NCBI GenBank assembly: GCA_951812895.1
Contig: OX638333.1
Coordinates: 176,366-240,365, forward strand
Direction: 5' to 3'
Length of the DNA stretch: 64,000 bases
Origin: an uncultured Roseovarius sp.
Lineage (GTDB): Bacteria > Pseudomonadota > Alphaproteobacteria > Rhodobacterales > Rhodobacteraceae
The notes beneath the pieces were generated by a model. The model saw nothing but the letters and a program-made list of their open reading frames with translations, searched no databases and was not told where the DNA came from. The position numbers were made by a program, and so were the translations under genes. Below, in pieces: positions 14,301 through 22,958 of this stretch; position 1 is the first letter of the stretch; every line of letters starts with the position of its first letter.

Positions 14301-15059
14301 ATGAGTCAGAGACGCAGGATCGCCGCCGGAAACTGGAAAATGAACGGCAGCACTGCTGCTCTGGCAGAATTTGATGCCCTTGCTGCCCGGCATCCTGACC
14401 CCCGCGTCGATATACTGATCTGCCCCCCTGCAACCTTGTTGTCCCCGGCGACACGTCGAATGGATGGCCACAATATTTTGATCGGCGGCCAGGATTGCCA
14501 CTGTGCCCCCTCCGGCGCCCACACCGGCGACATCTCCGCCCCCATGATCGCCGACACCGGTGCCACCGCGGTTATCCTTGGCCATTCAGAGCGCAGGGAA
14601 GACCATGGCGAAACCAGCGAACAGGTCCGTGACAAAGCTCGTGCCGCCCATGTTGCGGGCCTTACTGCCCTGATATGTATGGGAGAATCCGAAGATCAGC
14701 GCGACGCTGACAATACGCTCGACATCATCGGTGGCCAGATGGCAGCCTCCATTCCCGACGATTGCAACGCCGAAAACACCGTTATCGCCTATGAACCGAT
14801 CTGGGCCATTGGCACCGGCCATGTGCCAACCTTAGGGCAAATCACCGAAGTCCATGATTTCATACGCGCCCGCCTGATCCGCCGCTTTGGCGAGACCGCC
14901 GGCAATGCCATCGCCATCCTGTACGGTGGATCGGTCAAGCCCTCCAATGCTTCTGACATCTTCACAGTCGCCAATGTTGACGGTGCCCTGGTTGGTGGTG
15001 CCAGTCTAAAAGCAGATGATTTCTCACCTATTATCAGCGCATTAGAAGGCTCTTTTTAA
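14301..15059 (+). CDS. tpiA: Triose-phosphate isomerase
   Basis: A 252-residue TIM-barrel enzyme interconverting dihydroxyacetone phosphate and glyceraldehyde 3-phosphate in central carbon metabolism. Catalytic residues are K13 (GNWKMNG), H95 (ILGHSERR) and E165 (AYEPIWAIGTG); the phosphate-binding GGS is in LYGGSVKPSN. The length is normal. It is preceded by the suf-type genes (40 bases) and converges with the Lrp-type regulator. No terminator hairpin of good quality is seen in the 37-base gap between them. Confidence 0.97.
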   Translation: MSQRRRIAAGNWKMNGSTAALAEFDALAARHPDPRVDILICPPATLLSPATRRMDGHNILIGGQDCHCAPSGAHTGDISAPMIADTGATAVILGHSERREDHGETSEQVRDKARAAHVAGLTALICMGESEDQRDADNTLDIIGGQMAASIPDDCNAENTVIAYEPIWAIGTGHVPTLGQITEVHDFIRARLIRRFGETAGNAIAILYGGSVKPSNASDIFTVANVDGALVGGASLKADDFSPIISALEGSF

Positions 15060-15096
15060 AGTCTTTCAGTGCTCTGAATATACTCAATTCCAACGC

Positions 15097-15558
15097 TCAA
15101 AGCGGCAACATCGTCGTAGACTTGATCTCTTCCATCGACAACAATGCCGTCACATTATGCACCTTAACCTCTGAGATCAGTGCCTGATAAAACGTGTCAT
15201 AGGCCCGCGCATTAGCCACAACCACCTTTAATATATAATCAATATCACCCGCCAGCCTATGTGCCTCCTGTACTTCGGGCCGGTCTTTCAGGGCTTTAAG
15301 AAACGTCGCCTGCCAATCTGCGTCATGTTCTGATGTGCGGATCAGAACAAAAAAACATGCTTCAAAACCAAGCGCTTCTGCATCAAGCAGAAACGTTTGG
15401 TGGCGGATAATGCCTCCTTCTCGCATCTTGCGGATTCGGTTCCAGACCGGAGTTTTGGAACTGCCCACTGCTTTGGCTATATCGTCCAGCGACTGCCCTC
15501 CGTCCTGCTGCAGCTGCACAAGGATTTTCCGGTCCAGATCATCTATGCGAACAGTCAT
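15097..15558 (-). CDS. Lrp/AsnC family transcriptional regulator
   Basis: A 153-residue regulator with an N-terminal helix-turn-helix (about residues 5-55, LDRKILVQLQQDGG ... SSKTPVWNRIRKM) and a C-terminal RAM ligand-binding domain (AHRLAGDIDYILKVVV). It faces the sulfate-assimilation operon across a 143-base gap that contains two GGAATATT boxes, so it is a good candidate for the operon's regulator; the effector is likely an amino acid such as cysteine or methionine. This role is inferred from position. Confidence 0.9.
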   Translation of the reverse strand: MTVRIDDLDRKILVQLQQDGGQSLDDIAKAVGSSKTPVWNRIRKMREGGIIRHQTFLLDAEALGFEACFFVLIRTSEHDADWQATFLKALKDRPEVQEAHRLAGDIDYILKVVVANARAYDTFYQALISEVKVHNVTALLSMEEIKSTTMLPL

Positions 15559-15578
15559 TCCTGAATCTTTCTTTTACT

Positions 15579-15662
15579 GGAATATTCCGTCCGAATTGGC
15601 TCTCCGTCGGAACATATGTCCTTATTTACGACAGCATATAGCGAATAGGTGGGAATATTTTC
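15579..15662. promoter_or_regulatory. Paired GGAATATT boxes between the Lrp regulator and cysG
   Basis: GGAATATTCC is a perfect 10-base palindrome at 15579-15588, near the regulator start. A second, imperfect copy (GGAATATTTTC) lies at 15652-15662, close to cysG. They are 73 bases apart, about seven helical turns, which would suit looping or wrapping by an Lrp-type oligomer. An AT-rich TATATA sequence that could be the cysG -10 follows the second box. Confidence 0.45.
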
Positions 15663-15701
15663 TATATATGAGAGGAAGTCAACGCCCTCTGGAATCATAA
15701 C

Positions 15702-17099
15702 ATGCAGCACTTTCCGATCTTTCTTGCCGTAAGCGGCCGCAACATCGTCCTGTCGGGCGGTGGCGATGCTGCACTGGCAAAGTTGCGTCTGCTGCTCAAG
15801 ACCGAGGCAAGGCTGACAGTTTTCGCTCCCAATCCCGCCTCTGAAATTGAAGCCTGGGCGGTCGATGGCCGTCTGGAGCTTCAGCGCCGCGCATTGCAAT
15901 CGGGCGATACAGCGCGCGCGGCGCTTTTTTATGCAGCTGACGAAGACCCAAGCGAAGATGCCCGCACATCGGCTATCGCCCGATCCGAAGGCGCTCTTGT
16001 CAACAACGTAGACAATCTGCAGGATAGTCAGTTCATCACACCTGCAATCGTTGACCGGGATCCCGTCACCGTTGCCATCGGCACCGAAGGCGCTGCCCCG
16101 GTTCTGGCCCGCGCCATCAAAGCCGATCTTGAAGAACGCCTGCCCTCGACACTCGGTACGCTTGCCCGGATCGGCAAGGCCTTTCGCAAAATGGCAGACC
16201 ATCTTCCTATGGGGCGTCGTCGCCGTAAATTCTGGGCTGAGTATTACTTTCGTTCCGGCCCGCGGGCGATGGATCAAGGTGGAGAAAAAGCAGTTCGTGA
16301 CGATCTGGACCAATTGCTGCAACAACACCTTGATGCGCAAGAACGCGAAGGTCATGTCGCCTTTGTCGGTGCAGGTCCCGGTGATCCGGAGCTTTTAACA
16401 CTTAAGGCACGTAATGCGCTGGATAAGGCAGATGTTTTAATTCATGATCGCCTTGTCACGCCAGAAATACTGGAACTCGCCCGCCGCGAAGCTATCCTGA
16501 TTGACGCTGGAAAGACCGCCTTTGGCCCTTCCATGTCGCAAGACGATATCAACCAGCTCATCGTGAAACATGCGCTTGGTGGCGCACAGGTTGTTCGTCT
16601 CAAAGGTGGCGACCCGACCGTTTTCGGCCGCCTGGATGAAGAGATCGAGGCCGTGACCGGCGCAGGTATCAGCTGGCACGTTGTCCCCGGCATCACCGCC
16701 GCCTCTGCCAGTGTCGCCGCGATTGGCCAAAGCCTGACAAAGCGCGATCGCAACTCAGCAGTCCGGCTGCTGACCGGGCATGACATGAAGGGTTTTGCCG
16801 ATCATGACTGGCGCACACTGGCCCGTCCGGGTGAAGTCGCTGCGATCTATATGGGCAAGAAATCTGCCCGCTTCATTCAGGGCCGGCTGATCATGCATGG
16901 TGCGGATCGTTCAACCCCCGTGACGGTGATCGAAAACGCGTCTCGCCCGGATCAGCGCATTCTGGAAACCACGCTCGATGCGCTGTCCACCGATCTGGTC
17001 GAAGCAGGCCTGACAGGACCAGCACTCACAATTTATGGCTTATCGCCGCGTGCGGCGGCCTCAGAACTTAACCTTCCCCAGGAACAGGAGCTCGCCTGA
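15702..17099 (+). CDS. cysG: Siroheme synthase (multifunctional CysG)
   Basis: A 465-residue fused enzyme that makes siroheme, the cofactor of the sulfite reductase encoded downstream. Residues 1 to about 205 form the precorrin-2 dehydrogenase/ferrochelatase part (FLAVSGRNIVLSGGGDAALAK, then an NNVDN block). Residues from about 216 form the uroporphyrinogen-III C-methyltransferase (VAFVGAGPGDPELLTLKA, VVRLKGGDPTVFGR, VVPGITAASASVA). It is the first gene of a tight operon and is preceded by the Lrp-type regulator's intergenic boxes. The next gene begins one base after its stop. Confidence 0.96.
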   Translation: MQHFPIFLAVSGRNIVLSGGGDAALAKLRLLLKTEARLTVFAPNPASEIEAWAVDGRLELQRRALQSGDTARAALFYAADEDPSEDARTSAIARSEGALVNNVDNLQDSQFITPAIVDRDPVTVAIGTEGAAPVLARAIKADLEERLPSTLGTLARIGKAFRKMADHLPMGRRRRKFWAEYYFRSGPRAMDQGGEKAVRDDLDQLLQQHLDAQEREGHVAFVGAGPGDPELLTLKARNALDKADVLIHDRLVTPEILELARREAILIDAGKTAFGPSMSQDDINQLIVKHALGGAQVVRLKGGDPTVFGRLDEEIEAVTGAGISWHVVPGITAASASVAAIGQSLTKRDRNSAVRLLTGHDMKGFADHDWRTLARPGEVAAIYMGKKSARFIQGRLIMHGADRSTPVTVIENASRPDQRILETTLDALSTDLVEAGLTGPALTIYGLSPRAAASELNLPQEQELA

Positions 17100-17100
17100 C

Positions 17101-17409
17101 ATGGCACGTGCTTTCACTCCCAAAGTCATCACTGCAAACGATCTGATTGAAGGCGATGTTGTTTACCTGACAGCAGAAGATTGTTGGACGCGCACATTAA
17201 GCGAAGCAGAAGTCCTGATTGACGAGGCCGTCGCTCAGGAACGTCTTCTAATGGCCGAAGCACAAACCGAAACCGTTGTTGGGGTCTATCTGTTCGACGT
17301 GGTGGTTGGCGAGAACGGCCCCGAGCCCACCCATTTCCGCGAGGATTTTCGCCGCACAGGCCCCTCGAACTACCACCATGGCAAGCAAGCGGAGCAAGCA
17401 CATGTATAA
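17101..17409 (+). CDS. DUF2849 protein of the sulfite reduction operon
   Basis: A 102-residue soluble protein of the DUF2849 family (FTPKVITANDLIEGDVVYLT ... TEAEDCWTR pattern), a family found almost only between siroheme synthase and the siroheme-dependent reductase in alphaproteobacteria. It has no cofactor motif. Its position suggests a role in assembly or electron delivery for the reductase, but this is not shown. Its frame overlaps the reductase start by eight bases. The start is the ATG one base after the cysG stop; a longer upstream frame is a shadow. Confidence 0.88.
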   Translation: MARAFTPKVITANDLIEGDVVYLTAEDCWTRTLSEAEVLIDEAVAQERLLMAEAQTETVVGVYLFDVVVGENGPEPTHFREDFRRTGPSNYHHGKQAEQAHV

Positions 17410-19069
17410 TTACAATGAATTCGACGCCGCCTTTGTGGCAGAGCGCAACCGACAGTTCCGGGCTCAGGTTGAACGACGTGTCGCCGGCAACCTGACTGAG
17501 GATGAGTTCAAGCCTTTGCGCCTGATGAATGGCGTCTATCTGCAATTGCACGCTTATATGCTGCGCGTGGCGATCCCGTATGGCACGCTGAATTCCGCGC
17601 AGATGCGTCAATTGGCTTTGCTGGCTGAAAAGTGGGACAAGGGCTATGGCCACTTCACCACACGTCAGAACATTCAGTATAACTGGCCTAAACTGAATGA
17701 TATTCCAGACATGCTGGACGCGCTGGCCGGGGTGAACATGCATGCCATTCAGACCTCGGGCAATACCATTCGCAACGTAACGGCTGACCACTTTGCAGGC
17801 GCTGCCGCAGATGAAGTCGCCGATCCGCGGCCGGTTGCAGAGCTTCTGCGCCAATGGTCAACAGATCACCCTGAATTCCAGTTTCTGCCGCGCAAATTTA
17901 AAATCGCCGTAACGGGCGCCGAAAATGATCGTGCTGTGATCAAAGCGCATGACATCGGCATTCAAGTCGTCGAGCGTGACGACGAAATTGGATACCGCAT
18001 TCTGGTCGGTGGTGGCCTTGGTCGGACACCGATGATTGGTAAGGTGATCAATGAATTCGTCAGCGAGGCGGATTTACTGCCCTATGTTGAGGCGGTGGTA
18101 AGCGTCTGGAACCTGCTGGGACGCCGTGACAACAAATACAAGGCCCGGATCAAAATCACCGTGCATGAGCATGGAATTGACGAAATCCGCGCCCGTGTTG
18201 AAGAGCGTTTCGCGCGCATTCGCCCTGCATTCACTGGCATAGATCAAGCTCTGTTTGCCGATATCAAAGCCGCATTTGCGACTCCGGATTTCCGCAACGA
18301 ATCCACGGCGATTTTCGAGACTGCCTACAAAACCGATCCGATTTTCCGGTCCTGGGGCGATACCAACCTCGCGGATCATCACGCACCCGGCTATGCCATC
18401 GTACAAATTAGTCTTAAGGCACATGGAAAAACGCCTGGCGATGCCACCGCGGAGCAAATGCGCGCCATGGCGGATCTTGCTGAAAAGTATGGGCATAATG
18501 AACTTCGTATCAGCCACGAGCAGAACGTGATCCTGCCACATGTTCATAAATCCGATCTGCCTGCGATTCACTCAGAGCTGAAAAAACACGGGCTGGCCAC
18601 AGCGAATATCGGGCTGATTTCTGACATTATTGCCTGCCCCGGAATGGATTACTGTGCCTTGGCAACCGCCCGTTCAATTCCGGTTGCACAGCAAATCGCC
18701 ACACGTTTTGAAGAGCTGAAACTCGAAAACGAAATCGGCGAGCTGAAGATTAAAATCTCGGGCTGCATCAATGCCTGTGGCCACCACCATGTGGGCCATA
18801 TTGGCATATTGGGCTTGGATCGCGCCGGCGTTGAAAACTACCAGATCACCCTTGGGGGTGACGCGACACAGGACGCGGTGATTGGTGACCGTACTGGTCC
18901 GGGGTTTGCCTATGACGAGATCATCCCGGCAATTGAGCGCATCGTGCATGCCTATCTAGACCTTCGCGAAGGATCAGAAGAGACATTTTTGCAAACCTAT
19001 CAGCGGGTTGGCCTCGCGCCATTCAAAACCGCGCTTTACGAAGAGGCAAAGGCCTATGCCGCAGAATGA
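17402..19069 (+). CDS. cysI: Siroheme-dependent nitrite/sulfite reductase (assimilatory sulfite reductase)
   Basis: A 555-residue reductase with two ferredoxin-like half-domains and two siroheme/4Fe-4S modules, reducing sulfite to sulfide. The coupled cluster ligands are C412 and C418 (ACPGMDYC) and C455 and C459 (GCINACGHHH); siroheme-binding basic residues are in HFTTRQNIQYNW. The surrounding sulfate genes indicate sulfite rather than nitrite as substrate. The start at ATG 17402 overlaps DUF2849; the longer open frame upstream is a shadow. It is shorter than fused plant-type enzymes but normal for this group, which uses ferredoxin, probably supplied by the reductase at 20234. Confidence 0.94.
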   Translation: MYNYNEFDAAFVAERNRQFRAQVERRVAGNLTEDEFKPLRLMNGVYLQLHAYMLRVAIPYGTLNSAQMRQLALLAEKWDKGYGHFTTRQNIQYNWPKLNDIPDMLDALAGVNMHAIQTSGNTIRNVTADHFAGAAADEVADPRPVAELLRQWSTDHPEFQFLPRKFKIAVTGAENDRAVIKAHDIGIQVVERDDEIGYRILVGGGLGRTPMIGKVINEFVSEADLLPYVEAVVSVWNLLGRRDNKYKARIKITVHEHGIDEIRARVEERFARIRPAFTGIDQALFADIKAAFATPDFRNESTAIFETAYKTDPIFRSWGDTNLADHHAPGYAIVQISLKAHGKTPGDATAEQMRAMADLAEKYGHNELRISHEQNVILPHVHKSDLPAIHSELKKHGLATANIGLISDIIACPGMDYCALATARSIPVAQQIATRFEELKLENEIGELKIKISGCINACGHHHVGHIGILGLDRAGVENYQITLGGDATQDAVIGDRTGPGFAYDEIIPAIERIVHAYLDLREGSEETFLQTYQRVGLAPFKTALYEEAKAYAAE

Positions 19070-19790
19070 CCTGATCAATCGGGTCAGTGGTCTAAACGAA
19101 TGGTACCGGCTGCATTCAGCCGTTTCTGTTCTTGAGCATGCCCTGACCGCGCCCAAGGCCGGTAAACTTGCACTGGTGTCCAGCTTTGGGGCCGAATCTG
19201 TTGTGCTTTTGCATATGGTCTCGGTCACAAAACGCGACACGCCGGTGATATTTGTGGACACCGAATTGCTGTTTGCCGAAACGCTGGTTTATCAGCATGA
19301 GCTGGCCGAGCGTCTGGGTCTGACCGATATTCGCATTGTTCGTGCAAATGAACCGGATCTGGGTGAGCACGACCCTGACAAGACGCTGCATCTGCGTGAT
19401 ACCGATGCCTGTTGTGCGCTTCGCAAGACTGCGCCGCTGCAACAAGCACTTGAAGGTTTCGGTGGCTGGATCACTGGGCGCAAGCGCTACCATGGCGGTG
19501 AACGCGCAGCACTCGACTTCTTTGAAACCGAAGAAGGCACAGGCCGGATGAAGGTCAATCCATTGGCGCACTGGACCCGAGACGACGTTAAAACCTATAT
19601 GGAAGAAAATCGGCTTCCGCGACATCCGCTGGTGGCCAAAGGCTATCCATCAATTGGTTGTATGCCCTGCACTTCTCCGGTTGCCGAGGGTGAAGATATC
19701 CGCGCAGGACGTTGGCGCGGAACAGAAAAAACTGAATGTGGTATCCATTTTGAACATGGCAAAATGGTTCGAACAGGAGCAAACGCATGA
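19056..19790 (+). CDS. cysH: Phosphoadenylyl-/adenylyl-sulfate reductase
   Basis: A 244-residue thioredoxin-dependent reductase that turns APS or PAPS into sulfite. The iron-sulfur-type cysteine pattern C119-C120 (ACCALRKTAPL) and C202/C205 (GCMPCTSPV) is present, which indicates the APS-reductase class with a 4Fe-4S cluster. The catalytic cysteine is C228 (TECGIH), with SSFGAES (42-48) as the P-loop-like phosphate site. The start ATG 19056 overlaps the reductase by 14 bases; an upstream in-frame extension lacks support. It is followed by DUF934 with an ATGA overlap. Confidence 0.95.
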   Translation: MPQNDLINRVSGLNEWYRLHSAVSVLEHALTAPKAGKLALVSSFGAESVVLLHMVSVTKRDTPVIFVDTELLFAETLVYQHELAERLGLTDIRIVRANEPDLGEHDPDKTLHLRDTDACCALRKTAPLQQALEGFGGWITGRKRYHGGERAALDFFETEEGTGRMKVNPLAHWTRDDVKTYMEENRLPRHPLVAKGYPSIGCMPCTSPVAEGEDIRAGRWRGTEKTECGIHFEHGKMVRTGANA

Positions 19791-20194
19791 CTGTAATTGT
19801 TACCGATTCCGGCTTTGGAGTGGATGGTTGGAATGAACCATTTGTTCCGCTGGAAACCGCCGATGAAGACACAACAACACTCGATTTGCCTTCTGACACC
19901 GATCCCGACGCGCTAAAAGACAAACTGGCGGGCGTTACAATGATCCGTGTGGATTTCCCAAGCTTTGCTGATGGGCGCGGGTTCACCATTGCCAGGCAGC
20001 TGCGACTGATGGGGTATGACGGACAGCTGCGCGCGCGTGGCCATGTGATTGCCGACCAATATGCAATGGCACGCCGGTCAGGGTTCGATGAGGTCGAAAT
20101 TTCAGATGACCTCGCCGCGCGCCAGCCAGAAGCTCAGTGGAAATTCCGCGCTCAATGGCAGGCACATGATTATCAGGCCCGCCTGCGCGGATAA
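19787..20194 (+). CDS. DUF934 family protein of the sulfate assimilation operon
   Basis: A 135-residue DUF934 protein. The family block FADGRGFTIARQLRLMGYDG and RARGHVIADQYAMARRSGFDE is clear. These proteins are encoded beside cysH/cysI across proteobacteria and are often annotated as probably involved in sulfite reduction, but the reaction is unknown. The start overlaps the cysH stop (ATGA). It has no cofactor motif. A role in channelling sulfite or assembling the reductase is a guess from context. Confidence 0.9.
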   Translation: MTVIVTDSGFGVDGWNEPFVPLETADEDTTTLDLPSDTDPDALKDKLAGVTMIRVDFPSFADGRGFTIARQLRLMGYDGQLRARGHVIADQYAMARRSGFDEVEISDDLAARQPEAQWKFRAQWQAHDYQARLRG

Positions 20195-20233
20195 GCCGCC
20201 CTTTCCCTATTCCTGATCAACGATTACTAGGAG

Positions 20234-21112
20234 ATGTCGGCAAGCCACCGGCAGATGCAACGAATGAACGAGATTACCAACGTGACCGAAACGAAGGCCG
20301 TCAAAGTGCCTGTCCTTCCAGATTCCCAAACCGTGACCAGTGTCAAACACTGGACGGACCGGTTGTTTTCCTTTCGCGTGACCCGGCCTGCTTCATTGCG
20401 GTTCCGTTCAGGTGAATTTGTGATGATCGGTCTGATGGGCGATCCCGATCCAAAAACTGGCAAACAGAAACCGCTTTTGCGGGCTTACTCTATTGCATCG
20501 CCTTCGTGGGACGACGAGTTAGAATTTTACTCGATCAAGGTACAGGATGGCCCTTTAACCTCGCGCTTACAGCATATTCAGCCCGGGGATCAGATCATTC
20601 TGCGGCCAAAGCCTGTGGGAACATTGGTGCATGACGCTCTGCTTCCGGGCAAACGCATCTGGTTTTTTGCCACCGGCACCGGCTTTGCGCCATTTGCCTC
20701 GCTGCTGCGCGATCCGCAAACTTACGAAGATTATGACGAAGTGATTATCACGCATACCTGCCGTGAAGTTGGGGAATTGACCTATGGGGCAGACTTGATT
20801 GCATCGATCCGGGATGATGAGCTGCTGCAGGAGTTGATAGGCAAGGAAAACCTGGCCAAGCTGCGCTATTACCCCACCACCACCCGCGAAGAGAGCCCTA
20901 AGATGGGTCGTATCACCGACCTGATGCGCTCGGGCGAGGTGTTTGCCGACCTAAAGGTCGACCCGATCAATCCAGAAAGTGATCGTGCGATGGTGTGCGG
21001 AAACCTTGCGTTCAACCTTGAAATCAAGGAACTGCTCGAAGGGTTTGGTCTGCGGGAGGGGGCGAATTCTGACCCCAAGGAATACGTCGTTGAAAAGGCG
21101 TTTTTGGACTAA
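20234..21112 (+). CDS. fpr: Ferredoxin--NADP reductase
   Basis: A flavoprotein of up to 292 residues that passes electrons between NADPH and ferredoxin/flavodoxin. The FAD-binding motif RAYSIASPS (after PLL) and the NADP-binding GTGFAPFASLLRD block are clear, as is a C-terminal YVVEKAFLD ending typical of the bacterial subfamily. It lies 39 bases after DUF934 and probably feeds the ferredoxin-type sulfite reductase. The start is uncertain: ATG 20234 has its Shine-Dalgarno directly adjacent, and ATGs at 20255 and 20264 also precede the conserved region. It ends in a strong terminator. Confidence 0.93.
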   Translation: MSASHRQMQRMNEITNVTETKAVKVPVLPDSQTVTSVKHWTDRLFSFRVTRPASLRFRSGEFVMIGLMGDPDPKTGKQKPLLRAYSIASPSWDDELEFYSIKVQDGPLTSRLQHIQPGDQIILRPKPVGTLVHDALLPGKRIWFFATGTGFAPFASLLRDPQTYEDYDEVIITHTCREVGELTYGADLIASIRDDELLQELIGKENLAKLRYYPTTTREESPKMGRITDLMRSGEVFADLKVDPINPESDRAMVCGNLAFNLEIKELLEGFGLREGANSDPKEYVVEKAFLD

Positions 21113-21134
21113 CAAAAGCCTGATATCCAATTAA

Positions 21135-21170
21135 AAAACCCGCGCCAGACAAGGCGCGGGTTTTCATTTT
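21135..21170. terminator. Bidirectional intrinsic terminator
   Basis: AAAACCCGCGCC (21135-21146) and GGCGCGGGTTTT (21153-21164) form a perfect 12-base stem with a 6-base loop. T-rich tails follow in both directions, so it should stop both fpr (plus) and the converging acidic repeat protein gene (minus). Confidence 0.9.
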
Positions 21171-21185
21171 TCCAAAGCCTCAAAA

Positions 21186-21965
21186 TTACAGACCAAGGGC
21201 CTCGCGTGCTGCCTTGATCGCGGCGTCCAGCAATTCGGGATTGTCACCCGCCTGCTTCAGGCCTTCGATCAGTAGCGTCTTTTTAACGTCACCCAGATCA
21301 GAACCGCCAATCAGTTCGCTCGCAGCATCAAGATCAAAGCTATCAACACTCAGTGGATCAGCCACATCGCCTGCTGCCTCTACGGCCTCCTCAACAACTT
21401 CCTCAGTTGCCTCCGTAGTCGCTTCTTCAACAACTTCTTCTGTCGCTTCTGTCGTCGCCTCTTCAACAACTTCTTCAGTGGTCTCAACAGCTGTCTCTGT
21501 TGCCTCTTCTGCAACTTCTTCAACCGCTGTTTCTTCTACCGTTTCAACCGCCATTTCGGTGGCTTCTTCTGTCACAGCATCTACTTCTGTTGCTTCTTCC
21601 ACGACCTCAACAGCTTCTTCAGAAGCAGCTTCGGTACCTGTCACATCTTCAATAACATCCGTGACTGCGTCGGTTGCCTCTTCGGTTGTTTCCTCGACCA
21701 GAGTAGCCGCGTCTTCTACAACTTCCTCAACTGCCTCTTCAACTGTTTCCACAGCCTCTTCGGCCGTTTCAGTAACTTCTTCTACGACTTCCTCTACCAC
21801 TTCTTCCACTTCGTCAGCAGCTTCGGTGGTCTCTTCCACCGCGTCAGGCGTTTCAACAGTTTCACTATCTGCACCAGTCAGATCTGAAACCGACTTTCCG
21901 GTGAACAACATATAACCGCCGCCCAGGACGATCACAGCCAACGCGATCCATAGCAAATTTTTCAT
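21186..21965 (-). CDS. Membrane-anchored acidic Val/Glu/Ala/Thr repeat protein
   Basis: A 259-residue protein with one N-terminal membrane helix (about residues 4-22, NLLWIALAVIVLGGGYML), a middle region of about 165 residues made almost only of Glu, Val, Ala and Thr (for example EEVVEEATTEAT repeated in tandem near residues 165-200), and a folded-looking C-terminal 50 residues (DAASELIGGSDLGDVKK ...). The repeat would be a highly acidic stalk, probably in the periplasm. I know no named family. The start is ATG 21965 with AGGGGAC upstream; a TTG two codons earlier is less likely. It converges with fpr on a shared terminator. The repeat is prone to length change by slippage. Confidence 0.75.
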   Translation of the reverse strand: MKNLLWIALAVIVLGGGYMLFTGKSVSDLTGADSETVETPDAVEETTEAADEVEEVVEEVVEEVTETAEEAVETVEEAVEEVVEDAATLVEETTEEATDAVTDVIEDVTGTEAASEEAVEVVEEATEVDAVTEEATEMAVETVEETAVEEVAEEATETAVETTEEVVEEATTEATEEVVEEATTEATEEVVEEAVEAAGDVADPLSVDSFDLDAASELIGGSDLGDVKKTLLIEGLKQAGDNPELLDAAIKAAREALGL

Positions 21966-22167
21966 ATTCAAGTCCCCTCTTGTGGCGGGTCACTATCCTG
22001 AACGGACCCTAACCCTGATTGCTGTCACATGCCGGTTAAACCGAGAAGCAGCAAGGGGGAATATCACCAAAATCGGCTCAGATCAGCCGATATTGCAGCT
22101 TGAATCACAGTACGGGCAGCGTTACCTTGCAGCTTCAACCTCTGCTCACCATTGAAGGATCAAAGCC

Positions 22168-22716
22168 ATAGCCCGCAGACCCCACAACGCGCCTCCAACG
22201 CGCGACACCGGCCCCCGCATCAACGACCGCATCCGTTCTCCTGAAATTCGGCTTATCGGGGCCGACGGTGAAAATGCTGGTGTTGTAACCCCTGAAAGGG
22301 CGATGGAAATGGCCGACGAGGCCGGGCTCGACCTTGTTGAGATTTCCCCAAATGCCGAACCGCCGGTTTGCAAAATCATGGATTTCGGCAAATATAAGTA
22401 CGAACAGCAAAAGCGCGAATCCGAAGCGCGCAAGAAGCAGAAAATCATTGAAGTAAAAGAGGTCAAATTCCGACCCAACACCGATACGCATGACTACGAA
22501 GTCAAAATGCGCAATGTTTTCAGGTTCCTCGAAAATGGCGACAAGGTGAAAGTCACATTGCGTTTTCGCGGCCGCGAAATGGCGCACCAGGAATTGGGCC
22601 GTGAGCTGTTGGAACGGGTCGCCGGAGATATTGAAGGCGTCGGCAAAGTCGAAAACATGCCAAAAATGGAAGGCCGGCAAATGATCATGATCATTGGCCC
22701 AATGGGCAACAAGTAA
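22168..22716 (+). CDS. infC: Translation initiation factor IF-3, AUA start
   Basis: A 182-residue IF-3, which binds the 30S subunit and proofreads the initiator tRNA. The N-terminal domain ([17 protein letters not shown] ... [17 protein letters not shown]) and C-terminal domain ([16 protein letters not shown] ... [10 protein letters not shown]) are complete. No ATG, GTG or TTG lies before the conserved N-terminus; the first good start is ATA at 22168, with GAAGGAT eight to nine bases upstream, giving (Met)ARRPHNAPP. Rare infC start codons (AUU in E. coli, AUA elsewhere) allow IF-3 to repress its own translation. An ATG-based annotation at 22303 would lose 45 residues. A terminator follows. 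Confidence 0.93.
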   Translation: MARRPHNAPPTRDTGPRINDRIRSPEIRLIGADGENAGVVTPERAMEMADEAGLDLVEISPNAEPPVCKIMDFGKYKYEQQKRESEARKKQKIIEVKEVKFRPNTDTHDYEVKMRNVFRFLENGDKVKVTLRFRGREMAHQELGRELLERVAGDIEGVGKVENMPKMEGRQMIMIIGPMGNK

Positions 22717-22745
22717 CCCAATCATTTGGATCTGCTACAACACCG

Positions 22746-22775
22746 AACCCTCTTGTCCTGACAAGGGGGTTTTTC
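22746..22775 (+). terminator. Intrinsic terminator of infC
   Basis: ACCCTCTTG (22747-22755) pairs with CAAGGGGGT (22762-22770) around a TCCTGA loop, then TTTTTCTTT. The genes rpmI and rplT, which often follow infC, are absent here, in keeping with this stop. Confidence 0.88.
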
Positions 22776-22958
22776 TTTAGAGCAAAACTACACCTTTGCG
22801 CGAGCAATCCCACGCATTCCTTGATTTCTTGTGCTGGGTGGTCTGAAATACCCTATCGCATCCGGACAGCCTTGGCTGGTATCATATTAGCACCCGGTAG
22901 GTACTCTGGCCGATGAAAAAGAGGCGTAAAGCCCGTTAAGAGAGGGAGAGAATAGCAC

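Noticed and set aside
21360-21860. Short tandem DNA repeats suggestive of a CRISPR or minisatellite
   Set aside because: They encode the E/V/A/T repeat in frame, have no regular spacers and differ in unit length, so they are coding repeats, not CRISPR.
21214-21915. 233-codon plus-strand frame rich in Ser/Val/Thr
   Set aside because: It is the antisense reading of the acidic repeat protein; the repeats keep several frames free of stops.
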